Assembly (NCBI RefSeq): GCF_016612545.1
Contig: NZ_JAENRY010000006.1
Coordinates: 33,234 to 97,233, forward strand
Direction: 5' to 3'
DNA: 64,000 bases
From: Streptomyces sp. MBT65
GTDB taxonomy: Bacteria; Actinomycetota; Actinomycetes; Streptomycetales; Streptomycetaceae
Shown here: piece after piece, positions 1 to 8,640 of the stretch
Position numbering within the stretch: position 1 is the stretch's first letter
Layout: the number at the start of each line of letters is the position of its first letter
The notes under the pieces: generated by a model
The model's database searches: none
What the model saw: the letters and a program-made list of their open reading frames with translations, nothing else
Told to the model about the DNA's origin: nothing
Position numbers and translations under genes: made by a program

Positions 1-906
1 GGTGACGAGCCGGCGCAACAGGTGCCGCTGCTCGTTGTTCAGGTCGCGACCGCTGATGCCTTTGGGGGGAATCGTGATGGCCACGCGCGCGTGGTCCTTC
101 TCGGTGTACCCGCTGCCCGCTTCCGCCCGGCGGTCGATGTCGTTGACAAGCCGGTCCAGCTCAGGGTCGGCGAACTGGCCGCGCCACAGGTCCTGCATGT
201 GCATCATCGTGTCGCCGTGTTCGACGCGTGGGCGGTTGCCGGAGACGATGTCCGAGACCGCGGACGGGTGGAGCAGGGCGCTTCGGAGTCGGCCCGTGCC
301 CAGACTGCGGACCAGTTGACGGGCCGTCTCCTCAGGGCCTTGCAAGGGCCGCAAGGTGCCTCCGATCAGCTCGGTCGTGGCCGGGTCGGCACCGATGAAG
401 CAGGGGGTCGTGGAGACGAGCCGGCCAGCGACGACGAGGTTGTTCAGGGAGATGTGGTGGCCGCCGAACCGCCATGCCCAGACACGGTCGCCGGGGCGGC
501 CGAAGATCCTCAGCCAGTACAGGCCGGGGTCCCGCCCGCGCTGCCGGCCCCATCGAACCCGCCACCCTTCCACCTGGTCCAGGACGTTCTCCAGGCCCAT
601 CACGGTGGTGACGGTGGCGTAGCCGGGGACGGACAGGCCGGTGGCCACCAGCCGCATGGCCAGGCTCTGCTGGCGGGCGCTCTGGTCCCGGATGGCGAGC
701 CCGCCGTGTTCCGTGGGGGTGTAGAACCAGCGCAGCCGCTCGGCCTCCGCGTCCGGGTGAAGCGGGGAGCCGTAGGCGGCGAGCGGGAGTTGGTCTCCGC
801 TCAGGCTGCTCAGCCAGGTGGTGGCGACGTCGGCCATGACAGCCGCCGCCTTCTCCCGCCCGGCCGTCAGGGTGTCGGGCGCCGTGTCTTCGCGGTCACC
901 GGGCAC
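1..906 (-). CDS. DUF3500 family protein (3' end outside window)
   Basis: The N-terminal 302 residues are present and the reading frame runs off the left edge of the window. I recognise the DUF3500 family from the phrases SSLSGDQLPLAAYG, RLRWFYTPTEHGG, WAWRFGGHHISLN and GGTLRPLQGPEETA. No biochemical function is established for the family. The start is a GTG at 906-904 giving MPGDREDTAPD; it overlaps the stop of the upstream alcohol dehydrogenase by 11 bp, so the two genes are probably translationally coupled. An internal ATG at 843 is the alternative start. Its place at the end of a dehydrogenase/SDR/lyase island suggests a catabolic accessory role, which is inference. No signal peptide is apparent. 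Confidence 0.72.
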   Translation of the reverse strand, partial: MPGDREDTAPDTLTAGREKAAAVMADVATTWLSSLSGDQLPLAAYGSPLHPDAEAERLRWFYTPTEHGGLAIRDQSARQQSLAMRLVATGLSVPGYATVTTVMGLENVLDQVEGWRVRWGRQRGRDPGLYWLRIFGRPGDRVWAWRFGGHHISLNNLVVAGRLVSTTPCFIGADPATTELIGGTLRPLQGPEETARQLVRSLGTGRLRSALLHPSAVSDIVSGNRPRVEHGDTMMHMQDLWRGQFADPELDRLVNDIDRRAEAGSGYTEKDHARVAITIPPKGISGRDLNNEQRHLLRRLVT

Positions 907-1999
907 GGGCGCTCCCCAGGTCCTCGGAGATGTCAAGCATGACCTTGATGGCGTTGCCCCGGCGCTCGGCGTAGGTGTCGAACGCCTCGGCTACGTCGGG
1001 CAGCCCGAAATGGTGGGTGACCAGTTCCGCGGTGCGCAGCCGGCCCCGGGCGGCCAGGCCCACGGCGCGGGCCACCGAACCGGTGCCCTCGCCGCGGACC
1101 GTCTGGATCGAGATGCCGTTCATCACGGCGTGGTTGAGGTCGGCCTGCACGGGCTCTTCGAAGAAGCCGACGAGGACGACCTTCCCGGACCGCTTGGCCA
1201 TGCGCAGCGCGTCGTCCACCGCACTCGGGGCGCCGGAGCACTCCAGGACGATGTCGGCGCCGATCCCGCCGGTCGCCTCCCGAACCGCCGCCACGGCGTC
1301 CTCCTCCCGGGAGTTGACGACCAGGTCCGCGCCGAAGGACTTGCCAATGGCGAGCCTGGCTTCCCGCGTGCCGGCCAGGGCTACGGTCCTGGCCCCGAGT
1401 TCACGTGCGACCTGTACCGCGAGCAGCCCTATCGGTCCGGGGCCGATCACGGCGACCGTGGATCCGACGAGCAGGGTGTCGAGCACGTCGAAGGCGTGCA
1501 TCACGGTGCCCACGGTGGTGAGGACGACCGCGGCGTCGAAGTCCACGGTGTCCGGCAACCGGTGGAGGGTCGCCACGTGGTTGAGCGCGTACTCCGCGAA
1601 GCCCCCGTTGACGGTCATCCCCTGCACGCGGTGCCCGGTGTGCCGCAGGCCGTAGTTGAGGCAGTCCGTGTAGGCCCCGGCCAGGCAGTTGGCGCAGCGC
1701 ATGCAGCCGCGGTGGGCTTCCGTCACCACCCGGTCGCCGACCCGGAGCTCGTCCACGGCGCTGCCCACCGCGGCGACGACGCCGGCGTACTCGTGGCCGG
1801 GTACGAACTCGCCCGCGGCCGGGCCGCCGTCCTTGAAGAAGTGCCGGCTGCGGATCTTCAAGTCCGTTCCGCACAGGGACGCCCTGCGGACGCGTACCAG
1901 AACGTCTTCCGGTCCCACCTGCGGCACGGGCAGTGTCGTGACGGCGAGGGTGCCGGGCTCGCCCAGCACCGCGGCCTGCATGGTTTCCGGCAAGGACAT
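896..1999 (-). CDS. zinc-dependent medium-chain alcohol dehydrogenase
   Basis: A 367-residue MDR-superfamily dehydrogenase that oxidises a secondary alcohol or polyol with NAD(P). CGTDLKIRS holds the catalytic-zinc cysteine, GHEYAGVV the catalytic histidine and glutamate, and the GCMRCANCLAG...C stretch the four structural-zinc cysteines. The nucleotide fold is marked by GPGPIGLLAVQ. These features place it near threonine, sorbitol and idonate dehydrogenases; the substrate cannot be read from sequence. I chose ATG 1999 (MSLPETMQ) because a GGAGG box sits 6 nt upstream; a further ATG at 2011 overlaps that box. The gene is transcribed away from the SDR, is followed by the overlapping DUF3500 gene, and shares the 2000-2248 control region, which holds nested inverted repeats. 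Confidence 0.88.
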   Translation of the reverse strand: MSLPETMQAAVLGEPGTLAVTTLPVPQVGPEDVLVRVRRASLCGTDLKIRSRHFFKDGGPAAGEFVPGHEYAGVVAAVGSAVDELRVGDRVVTEAHRGCMRCANCLAGAYTDCLNYGLRHTGHRVQGMTVNGGFAEYALNHVATLHRLPDTVDFDAAVVLTTVGTVMHAFDVLDTLLVGSTVAVIGPGPIGLLAVQVARELGARTVALAGTREARLAIGKSFGADLVVNSREEDAVAAVREATGGIGADIVLECSGAPSAVDDALRMAKRSGKVVLVGFFEEPVQADLNHAVMNGISIQTVRGEGTGSVARAVGLAARGRLRTAELVTHHFGLPDVAEAFDTYAERRGNAIKVMLDISEDLGSARAR

Positions 2000-2086
2000 A
2001 GGGGCCTCCATTTACGGCCATGAAAATGCGTCGGGAATCGACGGGCCGAAACGGCCCTATTTCCCACCTCATCCTGCACGCCGGCA

Positions 2087-2118
2087 ATGCCTATTCCCTA
2101 TGCGTGGCGCATAGGCAT
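2087..2118. promoter_or_regulatory. nested inverted-repeat operator between dehydrogenase and SDR
   Basis: Two perfect 8-bp inverted repeats are nested. The outer pair is ATGCCTAT (2087-2094) with ATAGGCAT (2111-2118). The inner pair is CCTATGCG (2097-2104) with CGCATAGG (2108-2115). A further TTATGCAT half-site follows near 2121-2129. The cluster lies in the divergent intergenic region between the alcohol dehydrogenase and SDR genes, so it is a good candidate operator for both. The binding protein is unknown; the LysR regulator at 4233 is the nearest candidate. Confidence 0.55.
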
Positions 2119-2248
2119 CCCTTATGCATGTCGCGAGAGATTCCTATTGGAGACCCACCACAACCTCGTGGCAGTGTCATGTGGAAACGACGGACGTGGC
2201 CGTCGGCCGCACGGCCGGGGAACGGGCCACCGCCCAAGGAGCGAAGCT

Positions 2249-3034
2249 GTGGATCTGGGAATTTCGGGCAAGACCGCGCTCGTGCTGGGCGGGGGTGGGG
2301 GTCTCGGCGGCGCGATCGCCCAGGCTCTCGCCGCGGAAGGGGCCGCTGTCGCCGTCGCGGACATCAGCCCACAGGCCGCAGAGAGCACCGCCGGGGCGGT
2401 GACCGACGCGGGCGGGAAAGCCGTGCCCCTGGAATGGGATCTCGCGGACCTGGGCGCGATCGACCAGCACGTCGCGGCAGTCGAAGGGGCGCTCGGTCCC
2501 GTGGACATCCTGGTCAACAACACGGGAGGGCCGCCGCCCTCGCCGGTTGCGGGGCAGGACCCTGACCTGTGGCTGAAGCACTTCCAGTCCATGGTGCTGT
2601 CCGTCATCGCGATCACGGACAGGGTCGTGCCGCTGATGCGGAGCCGCGGCTGGGGCAGGATCATCACCAGCGCCAGCTCGGGGGTGATCGTCCCCATCCC
2701 CAACCTGGGGCTGTCGAACGCCTTGCGGGGCAGTCTGCTCGGCTGGTCCAAGACGCTGGCCCGGGAAGTCGCGGCCGAGGGGGTGACCTGCAACGTGGTC
2801 GTTCCGGGACGGATCGGCACCCAGCGGATCAAGTTCCTCGACCAGGCCAAGGCCGATCGGGAGGGCAAGTCCGTCGCGGAGACGTCCGCCGAGAGCGTCG
2901 CGTCGATCCCTGTGGGCCGCTACGGCGAGCCGCGGGAATACGCCGCGGCCGTCGCCTTCCTCGCAAGCGTGCAGGCTTCATACATCACAGGCTCGGTCAT
3001 TCGCGTCGACGGCGGACTCATCGCCAGTCTCTGA
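2249..3034 (+). CDS. SDR-family oxidoreductase lacking the usual Tyr-Lys pair
   Basis: A 261-residue short-chain dehydrogenase/reductase. The Rossmann fold is marked by GGGGGLGGAIAQ near residue 13 and an NNTGGP turn (normally NNAG), with the C-terminal GSVIRVDGG typical of FabG-like SDRs. Aligning SKTLAREVAAEGV with FabG places Ser where the catalytic Tyr of YxxxK should be and Arg where the Lys should be (segment GLSNALRGSLLGWSK). This is a recurrent atypical SDR subgroup, so classical reductase chemistry is uncertain. The GTG start at 2249 has AAGGAG 7 nt upstream; longer in-frame starts lie in the regulatory region. It is followed after 32 bp by the DHDPS-family gene, so the two probably form an operon. 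Confidence 0.85.
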   Translation: MDLGISGKTALVLGGGGGLGGAIAQALAAEGAAVAVADISPQAAESTAGAVTDAGGKAVPLEWDLADLGAIDQHVAAVEGALGPVDILVNNTGGPPPSPVAGQDPDLWLKHFQSMVLSVIAITDRVVPLMRSRGWGRIITSASSGVIVPIPNLGLSNALRGSLLGWSKTLAREVAAEGVTCNVVVPGRIGTQRIKFLDQAKADREGKSVAETSAESVASIPVGRYGEPREYAAAVAFLASVQASYITGSVIRVDGGLIASL

Positions 3035-3066
3035 AAAAGGCATCGAATTTCTGAGGAGGCAGAACA

Positions 3067-4002
3067 ATGGCACCCCTGGACCGCAACACCCATGGTGTTT
3101 TCGCCATCGCACCAACGCCCTTCGACGAGGAAGGCGCAATCGATTTCGACTCGCTCAGCCGACTCGTCGACTTCTACAAAGACGCCGGCGTCACCGGACT
3201 GACCCTCCTGGGCCAGATGGGCGAAGCACCCAAGCTGTCCCACGACGAAAGTGTGCGCATCGTCCAGCACGTCATCAAGCGCACCGATCTGCCGATCATC
3301 GTGGGCGTCTCCGCACCCGGCTACGCCGCCATGCGGGCTCTCGCGGTCGACGTCATGTCAGCCGGGGCCGAGGGCGTCATGATCGCCCCGCCGAACACGC
3401 TGCGTACCGACGACCAGATCGTGAGCTACTACGAGGGAGCGGCGGGCGCCATCGGCGCGGACGTGCCGTTCGTGATCCAGGACTATCCGCTGTCCTTCTC
3501 CGTCGTCATGTCCCCTGCCGTCATCGCCCGCATCGCGAACGCCGCGCCAGGGTGCGTGATGCTCAAGCACGAGGACTGGCCGGGCTTGGAGAAGATCAGC
3601 GGACTCCGGCAACTCGAAGCCGATGGAGCGATGCCCCGCCTGTCGATCCTGTGCGGAAACGGCGGCCTCTTCCTGGACTTCGAGACCGAACGCGGAGCCG
3701 ACGGAGCGATGACGGGCTACTGCGTGCCCGAACTCCTCGTCGACGTCGTGCGCCACACCGCCGCCGGCGACCGTGACGCCGCCCATGACATCTTCGACGC
3801 CCACCTGCCCCTGCTGCGCTACGAACAGCAGCCGGGCATCGGCCTGGCCGTGCGCAAGTATGTAATGAAGCGCCGCGGAATCCTGGCCTCCGACGCCCAG
3901 CGCAAGCCCGGGGCCGCGCTGTCGGCGCGTGCCCGCACCGAGGTCGACTACTTGCTGTCCCGGCTCACCCGCAAGGACAGCAGGGTCACACTCACGGCAT
4001 GA
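3067..4002 (+). CDS. dihydrodipicolinate synthase (DapA/NanA/KDG aldolase) family lyase
   Basis: A 311-residue TIM-barrel class I lyase. The family Schiff-base lysine is in MLKHED (about K167), the catalytic tyrosine is in IQDYP (about Y140), and the GxxGE loop appears as LLGQMGEA (residues 48-54). Housekeeping DapA normally has GSTGE here, so this is more likely a catabolic paralogue acting on a 2-keto-3-deoxy sugar acid or a related substrate. A GAGGAGG box precedes the ATG. Its neighbours (SDR upstream, divergent alcohol dehydrogenase and DUF3500, LysR downstream) fit a small peripheral sugar-acid or hydroxyacid degradation island. The exact substrate is not readable. Confidence 0.87.
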   Translation: MAPLDRNTHGVFAIAPTPFDEEGAIDFDSLSRLVDFYKDAGVTGLTLLGQMGEAPKLSHDESVRIVQHVIKRTDLPIIVGVSAPGYAAMRALAVDVMSAGAEGVMIAPPNTLRTDDQIVSYYEGAAGAIGADVPFVIQDYPLSFSVVMSPAVIARIANAAPGCVMLKHEDWPGLEKISGLRQLEADGAMPRLSILCGNGGLFLDFETERGADGAMTGYCVPELLVDVVRHTAAGDRDAAHDIFDAHLPLLRYEQQPGIGLAVRKYVMKRRGILASDAQRKPGAALSARARTEVDYLLSRLTRKDSRVTLTA

Positions 4003-4232
4003 CCCACAGGTAACACCTCTCAGCAGCACAGCACCACGTCACCTGGCCCCGCCCCGCCAGCAGACCGGGACTCTGCCCAGATAGGAACACCCGTCTCCTG
4101 TATCCGACACGCGCTGCCCTCGCACATCCCCGCCAACGCGAGCTGCGTGCCATGCCGACTGATCCTGGAAGACACCGGATTTGTGGTCACAGCACGAGTA
4201 CTGGGCAACGCTCGGCCGAGTAGCTTGATCAC

Positions 4233-5138
4233 ATGCAGCTACGTCAGCTGGAGTACTTCCTCGCGGTCTGGGAGGCGGGCTCCTTCAGCGGAGCGGCTGC
4301 GCGGCTCTATGTCACACAACCTTCGCTGTCCCAGCAGATCGGGGCCCTGGAGAAGGAGCTGGGCGCGGTCCTGCTGGAGCGCGGTCGGCAAGGGGTGACG
4401 CTGACTCCCGCGGGCCGTGTCTTTCTGCCCCGAGCACAGAACGTCGTCCGTGCGGTGCAGGACGCGCAGGACTCGGTGCGCGAGGTGGTAGAGGGCCGTC
4501 AGGGCGACGTCCACGTCCTGACCGTACGGTCCGTCGCCTCGGGGATTCTGCCGCCGTCCGCGGCGCGCTGGCACTCGACGTACCCCTCCACCGTGCTGAG
4601 ACTGCACGACTACTCCCACCGCCGGGACCTCGAAGAGGCCATGCGCAGTGGCCAGGGTGACATCGCGGTCGGTCCACGGCCCGGCCCTTGGGAGGGGCCC
4701 GTCATCTCCCTGGGATATGAGGAGATGGTGGTGACCGGCTCGGCCGAATACCCGGCGGGGACCGCGGCTGATCCAGCCGAACTGGTCGCCGCCGACTGGG
4801 TGCTCTACGAGCAGGAACAGGGCATGAGCGAAGTGGTGGACCGCCTGGCAGGGCACCTCGGGTTCACGCCGCGCGCCGTCGCACGCACGGGCCAGGTCTC
4901 CGCAGCGCTCCTGTTCGCGGTCGAGGGGATCGGCGTGACGGTGACACCGGAGAACGCGGTGCCGCTGCGCTGGTCGAGGCACGCCCGGCGGATCGGGCCC
5001 GGTTATTTCCGGGAGCTGGTGGTGTTCAGCAGAAAGCTCCCCTCCCAACTGGCCGAGCGGTACCGGGACATGCTCACCACTGTGGAGTTGCCGCTGACCG
5101 CGGAGCGGGATCTGCCCGAAGGAGCACTCCGCTTCTAA
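4233..5138 (+). CDS. LysR-family transcriptional regulator
   Basis: A 301-residue LysR-type regulator. The winged helix-turn-helix occupies residues 1-60 (MQLRQLEYFLAVWEAGSF, ARLYVTQPSLSQQIGALEKE, LTPAGRVFLPRA), followed by a LysR-substrate effector domain. It lies 230 bp after the DHDPS-family gene on the same strand and probably controls the 1-4002 island. LysR proteins usually bind T-N11-A sites; the nested palindromes at 2087-2118 are the most conspicuous candidate target but are not a textbook LysR box. There is no strong ribosome binding site before the ATG, so translation may be weak. Confidence 0.9.
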   Translation: MQLRQLEYFLAVWEAGSFSGAAARLYVTQPSLSQQIGALEKELGAVLLERGRQGVTLTPAGRVFLPRAQNVVRAVQDAQDSVREVVEGRQGDVHVLTVRSVASGILPPSAARWHSTYPSTVLRLHDYSHRRDLEEAMRSGQGDIAVGPRPGPWEGPVISLGYEEMVVTGSAEYPAGTAADPAELVAADWVLYEQEQGMSEVVDRLAGHLGFTPRAVARTGQVSAALLFAVEGIGVTVTPENAVPLRWSRHARRIGPGYFRELVVFSRKLPSQLAERYRDMLTTVELPLTAERDLPEGALRF

Positions 5139-5441
5139 GGTCAACTTGCCCTGAGATCGAGGGTGTTGTTCCCGCATCTGAGTGATCAGTGTCAACGGCC
5201 ACTCAGTTCTTCTGCGGATCGAGTCCACACCTCCACGGATGGGCAGATCCAGGGCTGGCCAACGGGCATCCGAATACACCACTGGACCACAACCAGCCAA
5301 ACGGCTACGCTGTTGCCAATATTAGAGGTGGCAGGAAACGCAGTCACCTGGGCTCGAGGGCGCTCAAGCCGTGACCCCACGGTCCGCCTGCCTTCACCAG
5401 CGCCCCTTCGTCCACAGTGCCGACCCCCCCAGGGGTAGACG
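5139..5441. other. intergenic stretch, nothing recognised
   Basis: About 300 bp between the LysR gene and the ferric-reductase-like gene. I see no conserved coding frame, strong hairpin or RNA. It presumably holds the promoter of the downstream gene; AGGGG near 5431-5435 is the probable ribosome binding site. Confidence 0.4.
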
Positions 5442-6791
5442 ATGCCCGTCCTGATCGTGATAGCGATCTACGCTGTCCGGATCGCGCGCGCCCCCTTGGA
5501 CGCGCGCCTGAAGAAGCGCAACGTCGGACCCCTGTCGGTCACGACCGGAGCGGTCATGCTCTATCTGGCCTGGGACTGGCTCAGGCCCGAGGGCCTGAGT
5601 GCTGTCTATTTCGTTGGCGAGTTCGCCGGCGTCCTGTCCGTCTACCTGATGTCCTGCACCTTGGTGCTGGCCACCCGCCTGATGTGGTTGGAGCAGTGGT
5701 TCGGCGGCCTGGACCGTATGTACCGTCAGCACAAGCTGTACGCCGTATGGTCCATACTCCTGCTGACCCCCCACCTGCTCCTCCACTTTTTCTCCGGTTT
5801 CGACGGGAGCCGGTACGGCTACGCGCACCGGGCCGCGTCGGTTGGGGTGGGCCATCTCCTCGGTGCCGTCTCCGCCATCGGCCTGCTGCTGCTCGTCCTC
5901 ATCTCGCTCGGCCAGGTCGGCCGCATCCTCCGACTGCCCTACGAGCGCTGGCTGTTCCTGCATCGCCTCACCGGCCTGCTACTCCTGTCGGCGCTGTTGC
6001 ACGGCTGGTTCCTCGATCTCGTCATCACCGGATGCACGCCCCTCCTGGCGATCTACGTCACTATCGCCGCCATCGGCATGACCGCCTACACCTACGACGA
6101 ACTGGTGCTACGGCACAGGGAACCCCGGGCGGACTACACCGTCGACCGCGTCGAGCGGCCGACACCCGACATCCTCGACCTCACCCTCACGCCCACCGGC
6201 GAGACGACGCTTCCCGTGACAGGAGGTCAGTTCGTATACCTGCGGGTCGGCGGCTGGCACGAACACCCCTTCAGCGTCGCAGGAACGCAAGCCGACGGCT
6301 CGGTACGCCTCACCATCCGTGCCCTGGGCCGCGGTACACGCGGCCTCTACACGGACATAAGTGAAGGACACCCCGCAACCCTCAAGGGTCCTTACGGCAT
6401 GTTCGACCACACCCTCGGCGGACCCCGGCAGATATGGATCGCGGGGGGCATCGGTATCGCACCCTTCCTCGGCTGGCTCACCCACCCCGGTACGGCGCCG
6501 CTCCGCACCGACCTCTTCTACTGCACCCCCACCGCCGAAGACGCACCGTTCCTCCCGGAACTCACCGCAGCGGCAGCACACCGCCCCGAGTTCCGGCTCC
6601 ACCCGACGTTCAGCCGCAGCCACGGCCGTCTGACCGCCGAAAGAATCCAGGCCGAGGCCGGACCGATCACCCCCGACACGCACGTCTTCCTCTGCGGCCC
6701 CGTCTCCATGATCGAAAACCTCACTCGCGCCCTCCATCGCCAGGGCGTCCCCCGCCGGCATCTCCACGCCGAGCACTTCGCCTTCCGCTGA
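5442..6791 (+). CDS. ferric-reductase-like transmembrane flavoprotein (NADPH-oxidase fold)
   Basis: A 449-residue membrane oxidoreductase. The N-terminal half has about six hydrophobic helices (residues 1-210) with histidines in hydrophobic context (HLLLHFF, FLHRLTG, LLHGW), as expected for the bis-haem ferric reductase domain. The C-terminal half is a ferredoxin-NADP-reductase module: FAD-binding HPFSVAG near residue 290, NAD-binding GGIGIAPFLGW near 340 and LCGPVSMIENL near 420. The family passes electrons from cytoplasmic NAD(P)H via FAD and haem across the membrane, typically for ferric reduction or redox signalling. The gene stands alone between a LysR gene and a DUF3533/YhgE-type permease. 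Confidence 0.83.
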   Translation: MPVLIVIAIYAVRIARAPLDARLKKRNVGPLSVTTGAVMLYLAWDWLRPEGLSAVYFVGEFAGVLSVYLMSCTLVLATRLMWLEQWFGGLDRMYRQHKLYAVWSILLLTPHLLLHFFSGFDGSRYGYAHRAASVGVGHLLGAVSAIGLLLLVLISLGQVGRILRLPYERWLFLHRLTGLLLLSALLHGWFLDLVITGCTPLLAIYVTIAAIGMTAYTYDELVLRHREPRADYTVDRVERPTPDILDLTLTPTGETTLPVTGGQFVYLRVGGWHEHPFSVAGTQADGSVRLTIRALGRGTRGLYTDISEGHPATLKGPYGMFDHTLGGPRQIWIAGGIGIAPFLGWLTHPGTAPLRTDLFYCTPTAEDAPFLPELTAAAAHRPEFRLHPTFSRSHGRLTAERIQAEAGPITPDTHVFLCGPVSMIENLTRALHRQGVPRRHLHAEHFAFR

Positions 6792-7028
6792 CGAGCCGCC
6801 GACCGCACGGGTCACAACAGCTGTAGGCCTGATTGTCCGGCGACCGGTTGCCCCCCACCCAGGTGCTTGTGCGCCGGTGGTGCCTACGGCGGCGCCTGGC
6901 GTCCGCACTTCGATGGTCGTCGCGTATCCGCCGTGATCCCAGGGGTTCACTCCGTGATCCACGGGGCCACTGCCGCCTGAATCCACTCATTGAAGCAACG
7001 TCAATCTCCTCGCCATTCGGCCCTCCAT

Positions 7029-7085
7029 TTGACTTCATGGATCTAGGTGACCATTCTGATCACCTAGTAACCAAAATGGTCACCT
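7029..7085 (+). promoter_or_regulatory. promoter with overlapping palindromic operators
   Basis: A possible promoter has TTGACT (7029-7034), a 17-bp spacer and CATTCT (7052-7057). Overlapping it are two perfect inverted repeats: CTAGGTGA (7043-7050) with TCACCTAG (7060-7067), and AGGTGACCAT (7045-7054) with ATGGTCACCT (7076-7085). The arrangement is typical of a TetR-type repressor blocking the downstream transporter gene. The repressor is not identified; TetR genes lie at 9373 and 10616, but the latter has a different palindrome at its own promoter. Confidence 0.6.
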
Positions 7086-7102
7086 CGAAGGGTGTGCACA
7101 CC

Positions 7103-8410
7103 ATGGCAAACGGCAAGGGCGCGGCAGGGAGCAGGCTGGGGCCGCGGTTGTGGCTGGCCCCGGCCGTCATCGTCACCGTGGTCATGGCCGCGCTGGCGGC
7201 GCTGTACCTGGGAGGGACGGTCAACGCCTCCAAAGACCTCAACGACTTTCCCGTAGCGGTCATCAACGCCGACACCGGCGCCACCAGCGCATCGGGACAG
7301 CGCATCGACGTCGGCAAGGAGATCGCCGACAGCCTGCGCAAGGGCGTCGACGACGACAAGTTCGATCTGCGTTTCGTCAGCCTCGCCACGGCGAAGAAGG
7401 ACATGGGCAGGGGGAAGCTCTACGGTGCGATCGTCCTGCCCTCGGGCCTGAGCGAGAAGCTGATGACGCTCACGGCGAGCGCGGCAACCGGCGGGGCCGC
7501 TGAGCAGCCTGCGGTCACCGTGTTCACCAATCCCCTCGCGAACACTTCCAGCGCATCCATCGTCAATTCCTTCGCCTCTCAGGCGCTGGCCGAGGCGAAC
7601 CAGACGGTGGGCAAACAGCTCCTCACCAGCGCTGCGCAGGCCACGGAAAAGGCCGGGTCCGGCAGTCGATCCGTCTCAGGGACCGCTCGCATCGTCCTGT
7701 CCGAGCCGATGCAGGTCCATGTCACACCCTTCAAGGAAGTGCCGGACGGCAGCGGCGGCGGCCTGTCGGCCTTCTACTACGCCCTCCTGCTGGCGCTGGC
7801 CGGCTTCACCGGCTCCCTGATCGCCACCAATCTCGTCGACTCCCAGCTCGGTTTCACTCCGTCGGAGATCGGTCCGCTCTACCGCATGGAGAGCCACTCG
7901 GGTCGCAGCCGCTTGTCCACTCTTGCTCTGAAGTGGGGGCTCATGACGGGGATCGCGGTGGTCGTCAGCACCGTCTACCTCGGGATCGCGGACCGGATCG
8001 GCATGCCCCTGGACCACCCCGGGCAGCTCTGGCTGTTCAGCGTGCTGGCCATCACGGCCGTCGCAGTGGTCGCGCAGGCGATCCTCGCCCTGCTGGGCGG
8101 CCTGGGCATGGTGGTCAACCTCTTCCTCTTCATCGTGCTGTCGATCCCCAGCTCCGGGGGTACGACACCGCTGGAAGCCATGCCCCCCTTCGTCCGCTTC
8201 CTCAGCTCGTTCGAGCCCATGCACCAGATCTATCTGGGTACGCGCTCGATCCTGTACTTCGGGGCCAGCTGGGATGCGGGGCTGGGGCGTGCGGTGATCG
8301 CCTCGGTGATCGCGGTCGGCCTCGGCCTCCTCGTCGGCGCCCTGGGTACTCGCGCCTACGACCTCAAGGGGCTGGCCAGGAAGCACACCGCTGCCGCTGC
8401 CGGGCAGTGA
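7103..8410 (+). CDS. DUF3533/YhgE-Pip-type membrane permease
   Basis: A 435-residue membrane protein. One N-terminal helix (WLAPAVIVTVVMAALAALYL) is followed by a roughly 190-residue extracytoplasmic domain beginning DFPVAVINADTG, then five or six helices in the C-terminal half. This is the layout of the DUF3533/YhgE-Pip group related to ABC-2 permeases. Members have been linked to envelope stress, phage infection and drug export, but transport activity is mostly unproven. ATG 7103 is preferred; upstream in-frame starts would read through the operator. A perfect 10-bp hairpin follows the stop, so it appears monocistronic. The 7029-7085 palindromes indicate tight repression. Confidence 0.8.
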   Translation: MANGKGAAGSRLGPRLWLAPAVIVTVVMAALAALYLGGTVNASKDLNDFPVAVINADTGATSASGQRIDVGKEIADSLRKGVDDDKFDLRFVSLATAKKDMGRGKLYGAIVLPSGLSEKLMTLTASAATGGAAEQPAVTVFTNPLANTSSASIVNSFASQALAEANQTVGKQLLTSAAQATEKAGSGSRSVSGTARIVLSEPMQVHVTPFKEVPDGSGGGLSAFYYALLLALAGFTGSLIATNLVDSQLGFTPSEIGPLYRMESHSGRSRLSTLALKWGLMTGIAVVVSTVYLGIADRIGMPLDHPGQLWLFSVLAITAVAVVAQAILALLGGLGMVVNLFLFIVLSIPSSGGTTPLEAMPPFVRFLSSFEPMHQIYLGTRSILYFGASWDAGLGRAVIASVIAVGLGLLVGALGTRAYDLKGLARKHTAAAAGQ

Positions 8411-8420
8411 ACCGCGGCCC

Positions 8421-8448
8421 TGCCGGGGATACTCCGACATCCCCGGCA
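8421..8448 (+). terminator. stem-loop terminator after the permease
   Basis: TGCCGGGGAT (8421-8430) pairs perfectly with ATCCCCGGCA (8439-8448) around an 8-nt loop, 11 bp after the permease stop. There is no U-tract, which is usual for high-GC actinobacterial terminators. Confidence 0.75.
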
Positions 8449-8640
8449 CCTGGTTCCGCCCGCCCCGGGAAGGATCGGGCCGCCGGGTAGGCGGCTGCGG
8501 AGGCGAAGGGAAACGTACGCCCCAAGCGAATCACCGTGCCGGGCCGGTTGGCGGGGGCCCCACGGCCGTTACAGATGCACCAGGCCGCTGAATCGCAGGG
8601 CGGCCCCTGTTCACCGGAGCTTCGCATCTTCCTGGAAGGT

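Noticed and set aside
22..942. Long plus-strand open frame at the left edge
   Set aside because: It is the antisense of the DUF3500 gene; the minus strand has recognisable motifs and a coupled start, the plus frame has none.
818..2023. Long plus-strand frame opposite the alcohol dehydrogenase
   Set aside because: Shadow of the dehydrogenase in high-GC DNA; no family motif and no ribosome binding site.
5163..5438. Short plus-strand frames between LysR and ferric-reductase-like genes
   Set aside because: No ribosome binding site, no motif, and two overlapping alternatives; treated as intergenic.
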